This document shows, piece after piece, positions 1 to 12,089 of a DNA stretch of 64,000 bases. Source of the stretch: Thalassotalea sp. PS06 (lineage in GTDB: Bacteria; Pseudomonadota; Gammaproteobacteria; Enterobacterales; Alteromonadaceae); the NCBI RefSeq assembly GCF_007197775.1, contig NZ_CP041638.1, forward strand, positions 1 through 64,000. Direction: 5' to 3'. Made by a program: the position numbers and the translations under genes. Each line of letters begins with the position of its first letter. The stretch's first letter is position 1. The notes under the pieces are model-generated. The model searched no databases, had not been told where the DNA came from, and saw only the letters and a list, made by a program, of their open reading frames with translations.

Positions 1-1368
1 GTGGAAGATTCCCTCTGGCAAAGCTGTTTATCAATTCTCGAAGAAGAATTACCAGCTCAACAATTTAGTATGTGGATCCGTCCACTGCAGTGTGAAGTTG
101 CAGGCAACGTGATGACGCTCTACGCACCAAATCGATTTGTTTTAGATTGGGTTAGAGAAAAATATCTTGGCCGGATAACCCAATTAGTAGCTTTACAAAA
201 CCCTAATCCGCCAGAAGTGCGTTTCGATGTAGGTAGTAAACCTGCTGCAGCGAAGCCTGTGGTTAATCAGAATCCAGTGCCTGCGCCGGCAGGGCTATCC
301 GCTGGTGTTGCAAGCTCTTCAGGCGCTGTTGTACCCAATATTCCCAAATCCACCAATGTCCGCGATAAATATACCTTCGATAACTTCGTTGAAGGTAAAT
401 CAAACCAACTTGCGCGTGCCGCCGCATCTCAGGTAGCAGATAACCCAGGACAGGCTTATAACCCACTATTTATTTACGGTGGCACAGGGTTAGGAAAGAC
501 ACACTTATTGCATGCTGTTGGAAATGGTATATTGAGGAATAAGCCGAATGCCAAGATTGCGTATATGCACTCAGAGCGATTTGTGCAGGATATGGTAAAA
601 GCTCTGCAGAATAATGAGATTGAAAAGTTTAAGCAGTATTACCGAAGTGTTGATGCTTTGCTTATCGATGATATTCAGTTTTTTGCCAATAAAGAACGAA
701 CTCAGGAAGAGTTTTTCCACACCTTTAATGCCCTATTAGAGGGTAATCAACAAATCATTCTTACCAGTGACCGTTATCCCAAAGAAATTACCGGCGTCGA
801 AGACAGACTAAAATCCCGATTTGGTTGGGGCTTAACCCTTGCAATTGAGCCACCAGAGTTAGAGACCCGGGTGGCGATATTAAAACGCAAGGCTCAGGAA
901 AGTCAGATTAACCTTGCCGATGAGGTTGCTTTTTTCATCGCTAAGCGTCTTCGTTCTAACGTCCGTGAGCTCGAAGGCGCATTAAACCGGGTTATTGCAA
1001 ATGCTAATTTTACTGGTCGCCCAATTACCATCGACTTTGTTCGTGAAGCGCTGCGAGATTTGCTGGCATTACAGGATAAACTCGTTACCATAGACAATAT
1101 CCAAAGAACGGTTGCTGAGTACTACAAAATTAAGGTGGCAGACATCTTATCGAAACGTCGCAATCGTTCTGTCGCTAGACCACGGCAGATAGCCATGGCA
1201 TTGGCGAAAGAATTAACTAGCCATAGCTTACCGGAAATTGGTGACGCTTTTGGTGGAAGGGATCACACGACGGTTCTGCATGCGTGTAGAAAAGTGAAGG
1301 CCCTTCGTGAAGAAAGTCATGATATAAAAGAAGACTATTCAAATTTAATAAGAACGCTATCATCGTAG
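1..1368 (+). CDS. dnaA: Chromosomal replication initiator DnaA
   Basis: DnaA binds origin DnaA boxes and opens the duplex for DnaB loading. The 455-residue protein has the full family layout: an N-terminal domain I (about 1-85), a Pro/Ala-rich linker (about 80-115), the AAA+ core with Walker [10 protein letters not shown] starting at residue 160 and Walker B LLIDDIQ near 220, and the C-terminal DNA-binding domain with the DnaA signature [12 protein letters not shown] near 423. The GTG at base 1 encodes MEDSLWQ, the usual DnaA N-terminus, so the gene is complete, but its promoter and the presumed oriC lie outside the window. It is followed after 13 bases by dnaN, the standard dnaA-dnaN-recF-gyrB order. 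Confidence 0.98.
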   Translation: MEDSLWQSCLSILEEELPAQQFSMWIRPLQCEVAGNVMTLYAPNRFVLDWVREKYLGRITQLVALQNPNPPEVRFDVGSKPAAAKPVVNQNPVPAPAGLSAGVASSSGAVVPNIPKSTNVRDKYTFDNFVEGKSNQLARAAASQVADNPGQAYNPLFIYGGTGLGKTHLLHAVGNGILRNKPNAKIAYMHSERFVQDMVKALQNNEIEKFKQYYRSVDALLIDDIQFFANKERTQEEFFHTFNALLEGNQQIILTSDRYPKEITGVEDRLKSRFGWGLTLAIEPPELETRVAILKRKAQESQINLADEVAFFIAKRLRSNVRELEGALNRVIANANFTGRPITIDFVREALRDLLALQDKLVTIDNIQRTVAEYYKIKVADILSKRRNRSVARPRQIAMALAKELTSHSLPEIGDAFGGRDHTTVLHACRKVKALREESHDIKEDYSNLIRTLSS

Positions 1369-1381
1369 CAGGGAGATCAGA

Positions 1382-2485
1382 ATGAAGTTTTCATTAAATC
1401 GAGATGTATTGCTTAAGCCACTTTTATTGGTTTCGGGTGCTGTCGAACGAAAAAGCACATTACCTATCTTAAGCAATATACTTTTGGATGTAAGTGGGCA
1501 ATTACTTACCTTGATCGCTACGGACTTAGAACTTGAAATGGTTGCGCAAACGCAAATAGATAACCAAGGCGGTGATGGTAAAGTAACCATTCCGGCTAAA
1601 AAACTACTCGATATTTGTAAGAGCCTCCCTGATCAATCAACCATTACTTTCGAGCTTGAGGGTGACAATATCATCATTCACTGCGGACGCAGTAAATACT
1701 CTCTAGCCACACTTCCTGCCAATGATTTCCCAAACATTGAACAATGGCAGGGCGACATTGAATTTGATATCAACAAATCACAATTATTGCGTTTGATTGA
1801 AAGTACGCACTTTTCAATGGCTAACCAGGACGTTCGCTATTACCTAAACGGTATGTCTATCGAAACCGAAGGCAATGAGATCCGTTCTGTTGCCACCGAT
1901 GGTCATCGCCTGGCGATCTGTAAAATCGCCGATGACAACTTACAGTTACCAACTCGACAGGTTATCGTGCCTAGAAAAGGTATTTTAGAGATAATTCGCT
2001 TGCTCGACCCCGTCGATGAGCCAGTAAAAATCTATCTTGGTTCAAATCATATCCGTATTGTTGATACTGAGTTTTCATTCACCTCGAAGTTAGTCGATGG
2101 TCGCTTCCCGGATTACCGTCGTGTACTGCCGCGTAATGGCGATAAAGTATTATTGGCGCAGCGTGATGAGCTAAAGCAAGTGTTGTCGCGTGCATCGATT
2201 CTCTCCAATGAAAAATTCAAAGGCGTTCGTCTTAATTTTGGTAGTAACGAATTAAAGATCACGGCGAACAACCCAGAGCAGGAACAAGCGGAAGAATACC
2301 TGGAAATTGATTTTCCATACGAAGAATTAGAAATCGGTTTTAACGTAAGCTACATCCTTGACGTATTAAATGCGGTTAAGGAAGAGGGGATTAAGTTTAC
2401 TCTTTCTGACGCTAACTCAAGTGTAGTCATCGAAGGACAAGAGTCCGGCGAAGCACTTTATGTGATTATGCCAATGCGCCTGTAA
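1382..2485 (+). CDS. dnaN: DNA polymerase III beta subunit (sliding clamp)
   Basis: DnaN is the ring-shaped processivity clamp that tethers DNA polymerase III and other repair and replication proteins to DNA. The 367-residue length matches the family (E. coli 366), and both the start MKFSLNRDVLLKPL and the C-terminal VIMPMRL are typical. The start ATG is preceded by a GGGAG ribosome-binding site at about 1371-1375. The stop TAA overlaps the recF ATG (TAATG), so recF is probably translationally coupled. Confidence 0.97.
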   Translation: MKFSLNRDVLLKPLLLVSGAVERKSTLPILSNILLDVSGQLLTLIATDLELEMVAQTQIDNQGGDGKVTIPAKKLLDICKSLPDQSTITFELEGDNIIIHCGRSKYSLATLPANDFPNIEQWQGDIEFDINKSQLLRLIESTHFSMANQDVRYYLNGMSIETEGNEIRSVATDGHRLAICKIADDNLQLPTRQVIVPRKGILEIIRLLDPVDEPVKIYLGSNHIRIVDTEFSFTSKLVDGRFPDYRRVLPRNGDKVLLAQRDELKQVLSRASILSNEKFKGVRLNFGSNELKITANNPEQEQAEEYLEIDFPYEELEIGFNVSYILDVLNAVKEEGIKFTLSDANSSVVIEGQESGEALYVIMPMRL

Positions 2486-3564
2486 TGAGTATCAAGAAAC
2501 TTTATGTCGAGAATTTTCGCAATTTAAGTATTCAGAACAGTGAATTTGAACCTGCCCTAAATTTTGTCCTGGGTGACAATGGCAGCGGCAAAAGTAGCCT
2601 GTTAGAAAGCATCTTCTTTCTGGGGCATGGCAAATCGTTTCGTACTACGAAACTAGAAAATTTAGTAAATAGCGATGCGGATAATTTTACCGTATCCATA
2701 AAAGATGACCGGGACTCACAATTAGGGGTAAGCCGTTATCGCGATGGCAAATGTACCATTAAAGTAAATGGTGCACCCGAGCACAGGTTGTCGGAACTGG
2801 CAAAACACATTGCCGTACAAATTATCACGCCGGAAACGTTTAAACTGTTTTTTGGTGGCCCGAAGGAGCGAAGACGCTTCGTCGATCTTGGAATGTTTCA
2901 CGTGGAACATATGTTTGTAGAACTGTGGCGTGAATTTCGAAGAGTGTTGTTACAGCGCAATGCCTGTTTAAAAAATGGCGTAAGAGGGCAGCAATACGAT
3001 TACTGGACCCAGCTTTTTGTAGAACAGTCAGAAACGCTTGCGCAAATGAGGCAAAGCTACATCGAACAACTCAATAATGAGTTACAGATTTGGCTGAAAA
3101 TATTGCTTCCTGAATTATCCGAAGGCATAGCTCTTCATTACAGCAAAGGCTGGAGTGATAAATATCAGCTAGCGGATTTGCTGGTAGATGCTGAAGATAA
3201 AGAACGCCAATACGGTTACAGCAGCTATGGCGCACAAAAGTTTGATGTGAAGTTTCATTATCAAAGAATGTCGATAGAACAGGTGTTGTCCCGAGGGCAA
3301 CAAAAAATGTTCCTGATGGCGTTAACGGTTGCTCAGGCAACACTGATTTTTAACCAGCAACAGGTTAGACCGATTATTTTAATCGACGACATAGGTGCTG
3401 AATTAGATATAGGCTCGCGGCAACGTTTAGCCGCAGCTATCGAAGAATTACAATGCCAGGTGTTTATCACGGCTATTGAAAAAAGTGCTTTGGAACCCAT
3501 ATTTCCCAAACACAATAAATATAAAATGTTTCACGTGAAACATGGCATAATAAGCGAAGTTTAA
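2485..3564 (+). CDS. recF: DNA replication and repair protein RecF
   Basis: RecF is an SMC-like ATPase that helps load RecA at gaps through RecOR. The 359-residue protein carries Walker A GDNGSGKSS (residues 30-38), the ABC-type signature LSRGQQK near residue 271 and Walker B ILIDDIGAELD near 300. Its ATG overlaps the dnaN stop. Two internal segments, encoding FHVEH near residue 138 and the C-terminal MFHVKH, coincide with 16-bp parS palindromes. The codons there appear constrained by a DNA-binding site as well as by the protein. The last 12 residues or so are a family-variable tail made largely by the second parS. Confidence 0.96.
   Translation: MSIKKLYVENFRNLSIQNSEFEPALNFVLGDNGSGKSSLLESIFFLGHGKSFRTTKLENLVNSDADNFTVSIKDDRDSQLGVSRYRDGKCTIKVNGAPEHRLSELAKHIAVQIITPETFKLFFGGPKERRRFVDLGMFHVEHMFVELWREFRRVLLQRNACLKNGVRGQQYDYWTQLFVEQSETLAQMRQSYIEQLNNELQIWLKILLPELSEGIALHYSKGWSDKYQLADLLVDAEDKERQYGYSSYGAQKFDVKFHYQRMSIEQVLSRGQQKMFLMALTVAQATLIFNQQQVRPIILIDDIGAELDIGSRQRLAAAIEELQCQVFITAIEKSALEPIFPKHNKYKMFHVKHGIISEV
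2894..2909. promoter_or_regulatory. parS site 1 (ParB-binding centromere)
   Basis: The 16 bases TGTTTCACGTGGAACA read on the other strand as TGTTCCACGTGAAACA, an exact match to the classic chromosomal parS consensus. The site lies within the recF reading frame about 2.9 kb from the start of dnaA. Such sites normally cluster near oriC and nucleate ParB for chromosome segregation. The parAB genes themselves are not in this window. Confidence 0.9.
3527..3542. promoter_or_regulatory. parS site 2 (ParB-binding centromere)
   Basis: TGTTTCACGTGAAACA is a perfect 16-bp palindrome that fits the parS consensus. It lies in the last codons of recF, 633 bases downstream of the first parS site. I found no further CACGTG-centred match of this quality in the window. 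Confidence 0.92.
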
Positions 3565-3635
3565 AAACCGCTTGCTCGGTAATTAAAATTCGAACACTAC
3601 GAAGTTCCAGAGCATTTGCCCTGGCAATAACATAG

Positions 3636-6080
<2,445 letters not shown>

Positions 6081-6102
6081 ATACTTCCAGACTGCCTCTT
6101 TC

Positions 6103-6130
6103 AAAAAGCCCGGTTTTCCGGGCTTTTTTT
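6103..6130 (+). terminator. Rho-independent terminator after gyrB
   Basis: An AAAAAGCCCGG / CCGGGCTTTTTTT stem with a short T-rich loop, followed by a T-run, lies about 22 bases after the gyrB stop. It closes the dnaA-dnaN-recF-gyrB cluster. Confidence 0.93.
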
Positions 6131-6215
6131 GTATATAGTCCTAACTTCCAAAAATATTGAACAAAAATTGTCTAGAAAAGGGCGACTGCCCCTAGGCTAA
6201 AGTAGGGCTTACCGT

Positions 6216-6221
6216 TATAAT
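6216..6221 (+). promoter_or_regulatory. Candidate -10 element of the glyQS promoter
   Basis: A perfect TATAAT hexamer stands 49 bases before glyQ, in the gap after the gyrB terminator. No convincing -35 hexamer is visible at the expected distance, so the promoter assignment is tentative. Confidence 0.4.
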
Positions 6222-6269
6222 TACCGCCATTTTCAAATACTAAACGTTCTATATAGGTTTTCTGGATAC

Positions 6270-7208
6270 ATGAGCACAAGCACATTTGATATCAAAACTT
6301 TCCAGGGACTAATTCTGAAGCTTCAGGAATATTGGTCTAAACAAGGTTGTGTAATCGTACAACCGCTGGATTTGGAAGTTGGAGCAGGGACATTTCACCC
6401 CATGACATTTTTACGCTCTATTGGTCCTGAGCCAATGAGCAGTGCTTATGTGCAACCTTGTCGTCGTCCGACCGATGGTCGTTATGGTGAAAACCCGAAT
6501 CGCCTACAGCATTATTATCAGTTCCAGGTAGTTCTAAAACCATCTCCGAAGAACATTCAGGATCTATATCTTGGTTCTTTGCAGGAGCTAGGCCTGGACT
6601 TATTAGTGCATGATATCCGCTTCGTTGAAGATAACTGGGAATCACCAACACTTGGTGCCTGGGGACTTGGTTGGGAAGTTTGGTTAAATGGTATGGAGAT
6701 CACCCAATTTACCTATTTCCAGCAGGTAGGTGGTTTAGAATGTGCACCGGTAACCGGAGAGATCACTTATGGTCTTGAGCGCTTAGCTATGTACATTCAG
6801 AACGTTGATAGTATCTATGACCTGGTATGGACCGATGGTCCTATGGGTAAAATTTATTATCGTGATGTCTTTCATCAGAACGAAGTAGAGCAGTCTGCTT
6901 ACAACTTCGAGCATGCTGATGTCGATGCGCTATTTAATCAGTTCGATGTTTGCGAACGTGAAAGTGCCAAACTGATCGAATTAGGTCTTCCACTTCCCGC
7001 TTATGAGCAGGTGATGAAAGCTAGCCATGCATTCAATCTGTTAGATGCCCGTCACGCCATTTCTGTGACCGAACGTCAGCGTTATATCCTACGAGTGCGT
7101 ACATTAGCGAAAGCTTGTGCAGAAGCGTACTACGCGGCTCGTGAAGAGCTAGGTTTCCCATTATGTAAAAACGCGCAAGCAGCAGAGGAGAAATATGATG
7201 TCTACTAA
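6270..7208 (+). CDS. glyQ: Glycine--tRNA ligase alpha subunit
   Basis: This is the alpha (aminoacylation) subunit of the heterotetrameric alpha2-beta2 glycyl-tRNA synthetase. The 312 residues match the family (about 300). The N-terminal [18 protein letters not shown] and the [14 protein letters not shown] and [16 protein letters not shown] stretches are characteristic. The 3' end overlaps glyS by 14 bases, so the two subunits are probably translationally coupled and made in equal amounts. Confidence 0.97.
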   Translation: MSTSTFDIKTFQGLILKLQEYWSKQGCVIVQPLDLEVGAGTFHPMTFLRSIGPEPMSSAYVQPCRRPTDGRYGENPNRLQHYYQFQVVLKPSPKNIQDLYLGSLQELGLDLLVHDIRFVEDNWESPTLGAWGLGWEVWLNGMEITQFTYFQQVGGLECAPVTGEITYGLERLAMYIQNVDSIYDLVWTDGPMGKIYYRDVFHQNEVEQSAYNFEHADVDALFNQFDVCERESAKLIELGLPLPAYEQVMKASHAFNLLDARHAISVTERQRYILRVRTLAKACAEAYYAAREELGFPLCKNAQAAEEKYDVY

Positions 7209-9273
7209 TACTCTCCTGATTGAATTGGGAACCGAAGAGTTACCACCAAAGTCACTTAAAAAATTAGCTACAGCTTTCTATCAACAGGTAACGGATCAGC
7301 TAAATGCCGCTGAGTTATCTTTTGATGATGCTAAATGGTTTGCCTCTCCTCGTCGTTTAGCGTTGCAGGTTTCAGGTCTTATTGACAAGCAAGCGGATAA
7401 AACCGTAGAAAAGCGTGGTCCTGCGGTAAATGTTGCCTTTGATGCCGATGGCAATGCGACTAAAGCTGCTCAAGGTTGGGCACGTTCCAATGGTATTACC
7501 GTAGACCAGGCTGAGCGTCTTACTACGGATAAAGGCGAATGGTTATTACACATCGCCAGCCAACCTGGTAAGTCTGTACAGGAATTGATTCCTGTGATGG
7601 TCAATCAGGCGGTGAGTAAACTTCCTATCCCTAAGCCTATGCGATGGGGTAGTAGCCGTATCCAGTTCATCCGTCCAGTGCACACCATCACTATGATGTA
7701 TGGTAGCGAAATCATCCCGGGTGAAGTGCTTGGTGTTGCATCATCAAACCAATTACTTGGGCACCGTTTCCACCATCAGGGCTTAGTGACCTTAGATAGT
7801 GCCGATAATTATCTTTCAGCATTAGAATCAGCGTATGTTATTGCTGACTTTGAAGTACGTCGTGACAATATCTCTAAGCAAATTCTTGCTGCTGCTGCGG
7901 ACATGAATGCAGAAGCGCTGCTTGATGATGACCTGCTTGATGAAGTCACTGCAATCAACGAATGGCCAACAGTCCTTGTTGGTACCTTTGATGAAGAGTT
8001 TTTGCAGGTTCCGGCGGAACCTTTGATTTATTCGATGAAGGATCACCAGAAGTATTTTCCGGTTCAGGACAAAGACGGCAACCTGATTAATAAGTTTATT
8101 TTCGTTACTAATATCGAATCGAAGCAACCTCAAGAGATTGTAAAAGGTAATGAGAAGGTTATTCGTCCGCGCCTGGCCGATGCTGAGTTCTTCTTCAAAA
8201 CCGATAAGAAAGTAAGCCTTGAGTCTCGTTTAGAAAGTCTTGCCAGCGTACTGTTCCAGAAGCAGCTAGGTACGTTGAAAGACAAGTCTGAGCGTATTGC
8301 TGCATTGAGCCGTTCAGTTGCTGAAAAAGTACAGGGCAATCAGATTAGTGGCGACGAAGCGTTTCGTGCTGGTTTGTTAAGTAAGACCGATTTGATGACG
8401 GAAATGGTTTTAGAATTCCCAGAAGTGCAGGGCACTATGGGTAAATACTACGCGCGTCATGATGGTGAAGCTGAAGCGGTCGCTCAGGCATTAGAAGATC
8501 AGTACCGTCCTAAGTTCTCTGGTGATACGTTGCCGGAAGGGGTAACGGGCTGCTGTGTGGCAATCGCCGATAAAGTCGATTCTTTAGTAGGTATCTTCGG
8601 TATTAACCAGCCACCAAAAGGTGACAAAGACCCGTTTGCTTTACGTCGTGCTGCTATCGGGTTAATCCGTATCATCATTGAAAAACAATTAACCCTGGAT
8701 ATTAAAGAGTTAATTGCAGACAGCATCGCCGCCTATGGCGATAAACTGGTAAATGAAAATACCGCTGCTGATGTGATTGATTTCATCATGGGCCGTTTCC
8801 GTGCTTATTATCAGGAGCAGGGCATCAGTGTTGATGTTATTCAGGCGGTACTTGCTAAGAAACCAACAGCGCCTCTTGATTTTGAACAGCGCATCAAAGC
8901 GGTAAGCCACTTTAAAGCATTACCTGAAGCTGCAGCGCTAGCAGCGGCGAACAAACGTGTTGGTAATATCCTGGCGAAATTCGATGGCGAATTGTATCCA
9001 GCATTTAAAGCGGAACTTGCAACTGAAGCTCAGGAACAGGCGTTAGCATCAGAATTTAACGCCCTGAACGGCCAGCTAGAGTCGTTATTTGCAAACAAAG
9101 ACTACCAACAAGCATTAGCGCTGTTATCAAGCCTACGCGAGCCTGTTGATGCGTTCTTTGATAATGTAATGGTTATGGCTGATGATGAAGCGATTAAAGT
9201 CAATCGTTTGACGTTACTGAGCCAGATTCGCGAGAGCTTTTTTAATATCGCCGATATTTCTTTGCTCCAATAA
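7195..9273 (+). CDS. glyS: Glycine--tRNA ligase beta subunit
   Basis: The beta subunit of glycyl-tRNA synthetase, 692 residues (E. coli 689), contributes tRNA recognition. The N-terminal [15 protein letters not shown] and the internal [17 protein letters not shown] region are family hallmarks. The C-terminal third resembles an anticodon-binding domain. Two consecutive ATG codons (7195 and 7198) could start it. A GAGGAG ribosome-binding site at about 7185-7190 serves either. A terminator follows directly. Confidence 0.97.
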   Translation: MMSTNTLLIELGTEELPPKSLKKLATAFYQQVTDQLNAAELSFDDAKWFASPRRLALQVSGLIDKQADKTVEKRGPAVNVAFDADGNATKAAQGWARSNGITVDQAERLTTDKGEWLLHIASQPGKSVQELIPVMVNQAVSKLPIPKPMRWGSSRIQFIRPVHTITMMYGSEIIPGEVLGVASSNQLLGHRFHHQGLVTLDSADNYLSALESAYVIADFEVRRDNISKQILAAAADMNAEALLDDDLLDEVTAINEWPTVLVGTFDEEFLQVPAEPLIYSMKDHQKYFPVQDKDGNLINKFIFVTNIESKQPQEIVKGNEKVIRPRLADAEFFFKTDKKVSLESRLESLASVLFQKQLGTLKDKSERIAALSRSVAEKVQGNQISGDEAFRAGLLSKTDLMTEMVLEFPEVQGTMGKYYARHDGEAEAVAQALEDQYRPKFSGDTLPEGVTGCCVAIADKVDSLVGIFGINQPPKGDKDPFALRRAAIGLIRIIIEKQLTLDIKELIADSIAAYGDKLVNENTAADVIDFIMGRFRAYYQEQGISVDVIQAVLAKKPTAPLDFEQRIKAVSHFKALPEAAALAAANKRVGNILAKFDGELYPAFKAELATEAQEQALASEFNALNGQLESLFANKDYQQALALLSSLREPVDAFFDNVMVMADDEAIKVNRLTLLSQIRESFFNIADISLLQ

Positions 9274-9288
9274 TACTGAGCCACGAAC

Positions 9289-9317
9289 AAAAAAAGCACC
9301 TTCAAGGTGCTTTTTTT
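9289..9317 (+). terminator. Rho-independent terminator after glyS
   Basis: The inverted repeat AAAGCACC / GGTGCTTT with loop TTCAA is flanked by A- and T-runs, so it can terminate in both directions. It lies 16 bases after glyS and about 65 bases from the stop of convergent tusA. Confidence 0.92.
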
Positions 9318-9382
9318 ATGTCTGATAGATCTTCTTGGTTGCCATCGCTTAGGTCGAAACCTTTGAGCTTTAACTTACTTGG

Positions 9383-9640
9383 TTACTTTTTTCGGATCAG
9401 ATATCGGTAGGGCGCACCTTCCACTTCCTTCGCAACTAACTCGTGTTCCATAAACTCACAAAAGCTTGGTATATCTCTGGTTGTAGAAGGGTCGTCAGCG
9501 ATGACCAACAGGGTCTCGCCGGTATCTATTTTGCGGATATTCATCCGTACCATCATCACCGGTTCCGGGCACCGAAGCCCCAGAGCGTCGAGGGTATGAT
9601 TGGCCTTATCAAAAGCCGAGTTAAAAGCTGATTCAGTCAT
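9383..9640 (-). CDS. tusA: Sulfur carrier protein TusA
   Basis: TusA accepts persulfide sulfur from IscS and passes it down the Tus relay for 2-thiolation of tRNA wobble uridine. The 85-residue protein has the invariant motif [13 protein letters not shown], with the sulfur-carrying cysteine at residue 24, in the position usual for this family. Length matches E. coli TusA (81). The gene stands alone and faces glyS. Its upstream side is the repeat element that precedes slt. Confidence 0.95.
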   Translation of the reverse strand: MTESAFNSAFDKANHTLDALGLRCPEPVMMVRMNIRKIDTGETLLVIADDPSTTRDIPSFCEFMEHELVAKEVEGAPYRYLIRKK

Positions 9641-9815
9641 CTTTTTTCACAGAAAAACGAAATTATTCGCGTATTTTAATGTCTATCTATACGAATGCAC
9701 GTGTTAATCGGTTTTAAATCCAGATTAACACTTTATTCTTACAAATTAAGCTACCTTGTTAACCAGATTTGAACTAGTCTAGAGTTGCTTTGTTAGTTTC
9801 ATTGACCCTGTGTTA

Positions 9816-10010
9816 ATACCAATCACACTAAGTTTGTGCACAACTCAGAGTTAGGGCAGAGGTTCATTTACGGCCCTATGGGTGAGTTTTAAAGGCGTTT
9901 ATCCTGCGTTACTGACTTTGACAATGGAGTAACCATTCTCTGCAATCAAAGCCTTGTCTAAACGCCTTTAAATTCTCACTGAGTGAGCAATAATTTAATG
10001 TGATTGGTAT
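9816..10010. repeat. MITE-like inverted-repeat element, full copy
   Basis: The 195-bp non-coding element is bounded by a perfect 12-bp terminal inverted repeat (ATACCAATCACA at the left end, its complement at the right end). A second inner inverted pair around GGCGTTTA/TAAACGCC gives it fold-back potential. No coding sequence is inside. The first 49 bases recur at 14124 and an inverted, internally shorter copy lies at 45322-45478. These features fit a miniature inverted-repeat transposable element. No clear target-site duplication was identified. The right end is only 26 bases from the slt start codon, so slt is probably transcribed through or from it. Confidence 0.8.
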
Positions 10011-10036
10011 AAGTAGTATTTTTGCGTGTCTGTAGT

Positions 10037-11986
10037 ATGAAGTTTATATCAAAATATTTTCCCCTTATCTCAGTATGTAGTTTTTCCCTGTTAACGGCGA
10101 CAAGTTCTCTGGTTTATGCAACCACATCTACGACTAATCCCGAGTGGCTTGAAAAACGTGATACTTATTCCACATTGATAAAGAAAAAGTTCAAGCTTGA
10201 TTCTAAAGCCTATGAAAAAGCATTGAAGGAGCTCGAAGATTATCCGCTGCAACCTTATTTTGTTCGCAATCAAATTACCAAAAACCTGTCATTAAAAAAC
10301 GAAAAGCACGTAGCTGCTTTTCTCGATGAATATCAAAACTCACCATTAGACTGGACATTGCGTCGCGCCTGGTTGGGGTATTTGGCAAGGCAAGGGGCGG
10401 GGGAAAAATACATTGAATATTTCCGTCCAACCAGTGATGCCACTCTTACCTGTCAGTTTTATCGTTTCCAATTAGAGCAGGGAGTAGATCCTGAACAAGT
10501 GTTAACCAATGTTGAAAAACTTTGGTTAAAGGGGCGTTCACAACCGAAAGCCTGTGACCCACTATTTAAAACCTGGAAACAGGCCGGTTTTAGAACCGAT
10601 GAATTACTGTGGCGACGAATACTGCTGGCAGAAGGTACTTCCCAGCCTAAGCTTTCAGCATATTTACAGCGCCAGTTAACGGACGAACAGGATTATCTGC
10701 TCGAAGTATTTCGAAAGGCTAAAATCGAACCAAAAACCATTGCTGACTTTAGTGCGCTAACCAAACGCAATGAGCAGGAAGGGGACGTCATTGTTTATGC
10801 ATTAACGCGTATGGTCTGGGACGATGAAGTTGCCACTATGGCGATTTTTGATAAAGCGGATCAGCAGCAGCGATTAACCGAACAGCAGCGTAAAAAAGTA
10901 TTAAGCCCATTAGTGACGGCATTGGCCCGTTCTGAACATGAAGAAGCGACAACCTGGTATGCAAACCTTGACCGTCAATATATCAATGATGGGGCGTTGC
11001 AATGGCGCATTGCTTATCTGCTGCGAAGTAAAAACTACGAAGGCATTCTTGATGAGATTAATCTTCTAAGACCTGATATTCAGGCAAAAAATCAATGGCA
11101 ATATTGGCGCGCCCGCAGTTTGCAGGAGCTTGGTCGTAAAGGCGAGGCGCGAATCATCTATCGTGAACTTGCCAGAAAACGCAGTTACTACGGTTTTCTA
11201 GCCGCAGTCCGTTTGGGTAATTCCAGTCAGATTAATCATCAACCCTTAGTTATTGATGATCGCGACAAAGAAGATTTACTTACCGATGAGCCGGGTCAGC
11301 GAGCCTTAGAGCTATTTCATCTCGATCAATACATATTAGCGAGACGGGAGTGGTATTACTGGATGCGGGATTTAGATGAAGAGCAAAAGCTCATTGCCGC
11401 ACGAATCGCTTATGAGCAGGGCTGGTACGATCGCAGTATTTACTCGTTGTCGCAACTAGGCAGTTTAAACGACATCGAAATTCGTTTTCCAATGCCGTTT
11501 GCCAGTGTATTTACCGAAGCTTCTGAGCAGTATGAAGTCGATGAAGCATGGGCTTATGCGATTGCCCGCAAGGAAAGTCTGTTTATGAGTGATGCGGCAT
11601 CAAGCGCAGGCGCTTTCGGTTTGATGCAGGTAAGGCCGATGACGGCTAACTTTTTACGCAAATCTGCCAGTGGATTTAGTAGTTGGCAATTACTCGATGT
11701 CGATACCAATGTCGATATTGGTTTTAACTATCTTAATTACCTGATGGAACGTTTTGACCAAAATGTCTTGCTAGCTACTGCCGCTTACAATGCCGGACCT
11801 GAAAAAGTAGTGCGTTGGCTTGAGAATAATCAGTCTTTGCCAGCCGATGTCTGGGTGGAATCAATTCCATACCGGGAAACCCGGGATTATGTGAAAAGTG
11901 TTCTCGCTTACACTGAGATCTATCGTCATCGTCAGGAGAAAACCAACAATCCATTTCTCGATTTAATCACCCAGAACATACAGTAA
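10037..11986 (+). CDS. slt: Soluble lytic murein transglycosylase
   Basis: The enzyme cleaves the MurNAc-GlcNAc bond of peptidoglycan to give 1,6-anhydro-MurNAc ends, in the periplasm. From ATG 10037 the protein has 649 residues: a signal peptide ending near SSLVYA, a long alpha-superhelical (U-shaped) domain, and a C-terminal SLT domain with ARKESLF (catalytic Glu about residue 513), the GAFGLMQV motif and the TAAYNAGPEKV motif. An upstream TTG at 10022 is in frame, but ATG 10037 gives a cleaner signal peptide. Size and layout match E. coli Slt70. Confidence 0.93.
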   Translation: MKFISKYFPLISVCSFSLLTATSSLVYATTSTTNPEWLEKRDTYSTLIKKKFKLDSKAYEKALKELEDYPLQPYFVRNQITKNLSLKNEKHVAAFLDEYQNSPLDWTLRRAWLGYLARQGAGEKYIEYFRPTSDATLTCQFYRFQLEQGVDPEQVLTNVEKLWLKGRSQPKACDPLFKTWKQAGFRTDELLWRRILLAEGTSQPKLSAYLQRQLTDEQDYLLEVFRKAKIEPKTIADFSALTKRNEQEGDVIVYALTRMVWDDEVATMAIFDKADQQQRLTEQQRKKVLSPLVTALARSEHEEATTWYANLDRQYINDGALQWRIAYLLRSKNYEGILDEINLLRPDIQAKNQWQYWRARSLQELGRKGEARIIYRELARKRSYYGFLAAVRLGNSSQINHQPLVIDDRDKEDLLTDEPGQRALELFHLDQYILARREWYYWMRDLDEEQKLIAARIAYEQGWYDRSIYSLSQLGSLNDIEIRFPMPFASVFTEASEQYEVDEAWAYAIARKESLFMSDAASSAGAFGLMQVRPMTANFLRKSASGFSSWQLLDVDTNVDIGFNYLNYLMERFDQNVLLATAAYNAGPEKVVRWLENNQSLPADVWVESIPYRETRDYVKSVLAYTEIYRHRQEKTNNPFLDLITQNIQ

Positions 11987-12089
11987 ATAGAGGGTCATAT
12001 TATGGTCGGTTGTTTATCCCAGACGATAAGCTATGTTAACATCACCGCCCAAAACGAGTTTTCACCAGAGCATGAAAGGATTAACATCT

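Noticed and set aside
1..1368. oriC within the window
   Set aside because: The window starts at the dnaA start codon. No cluster of DnaA boxes or AT-rich unwinding region was seen in the first 6 kb, so the origin is likely just upstream.
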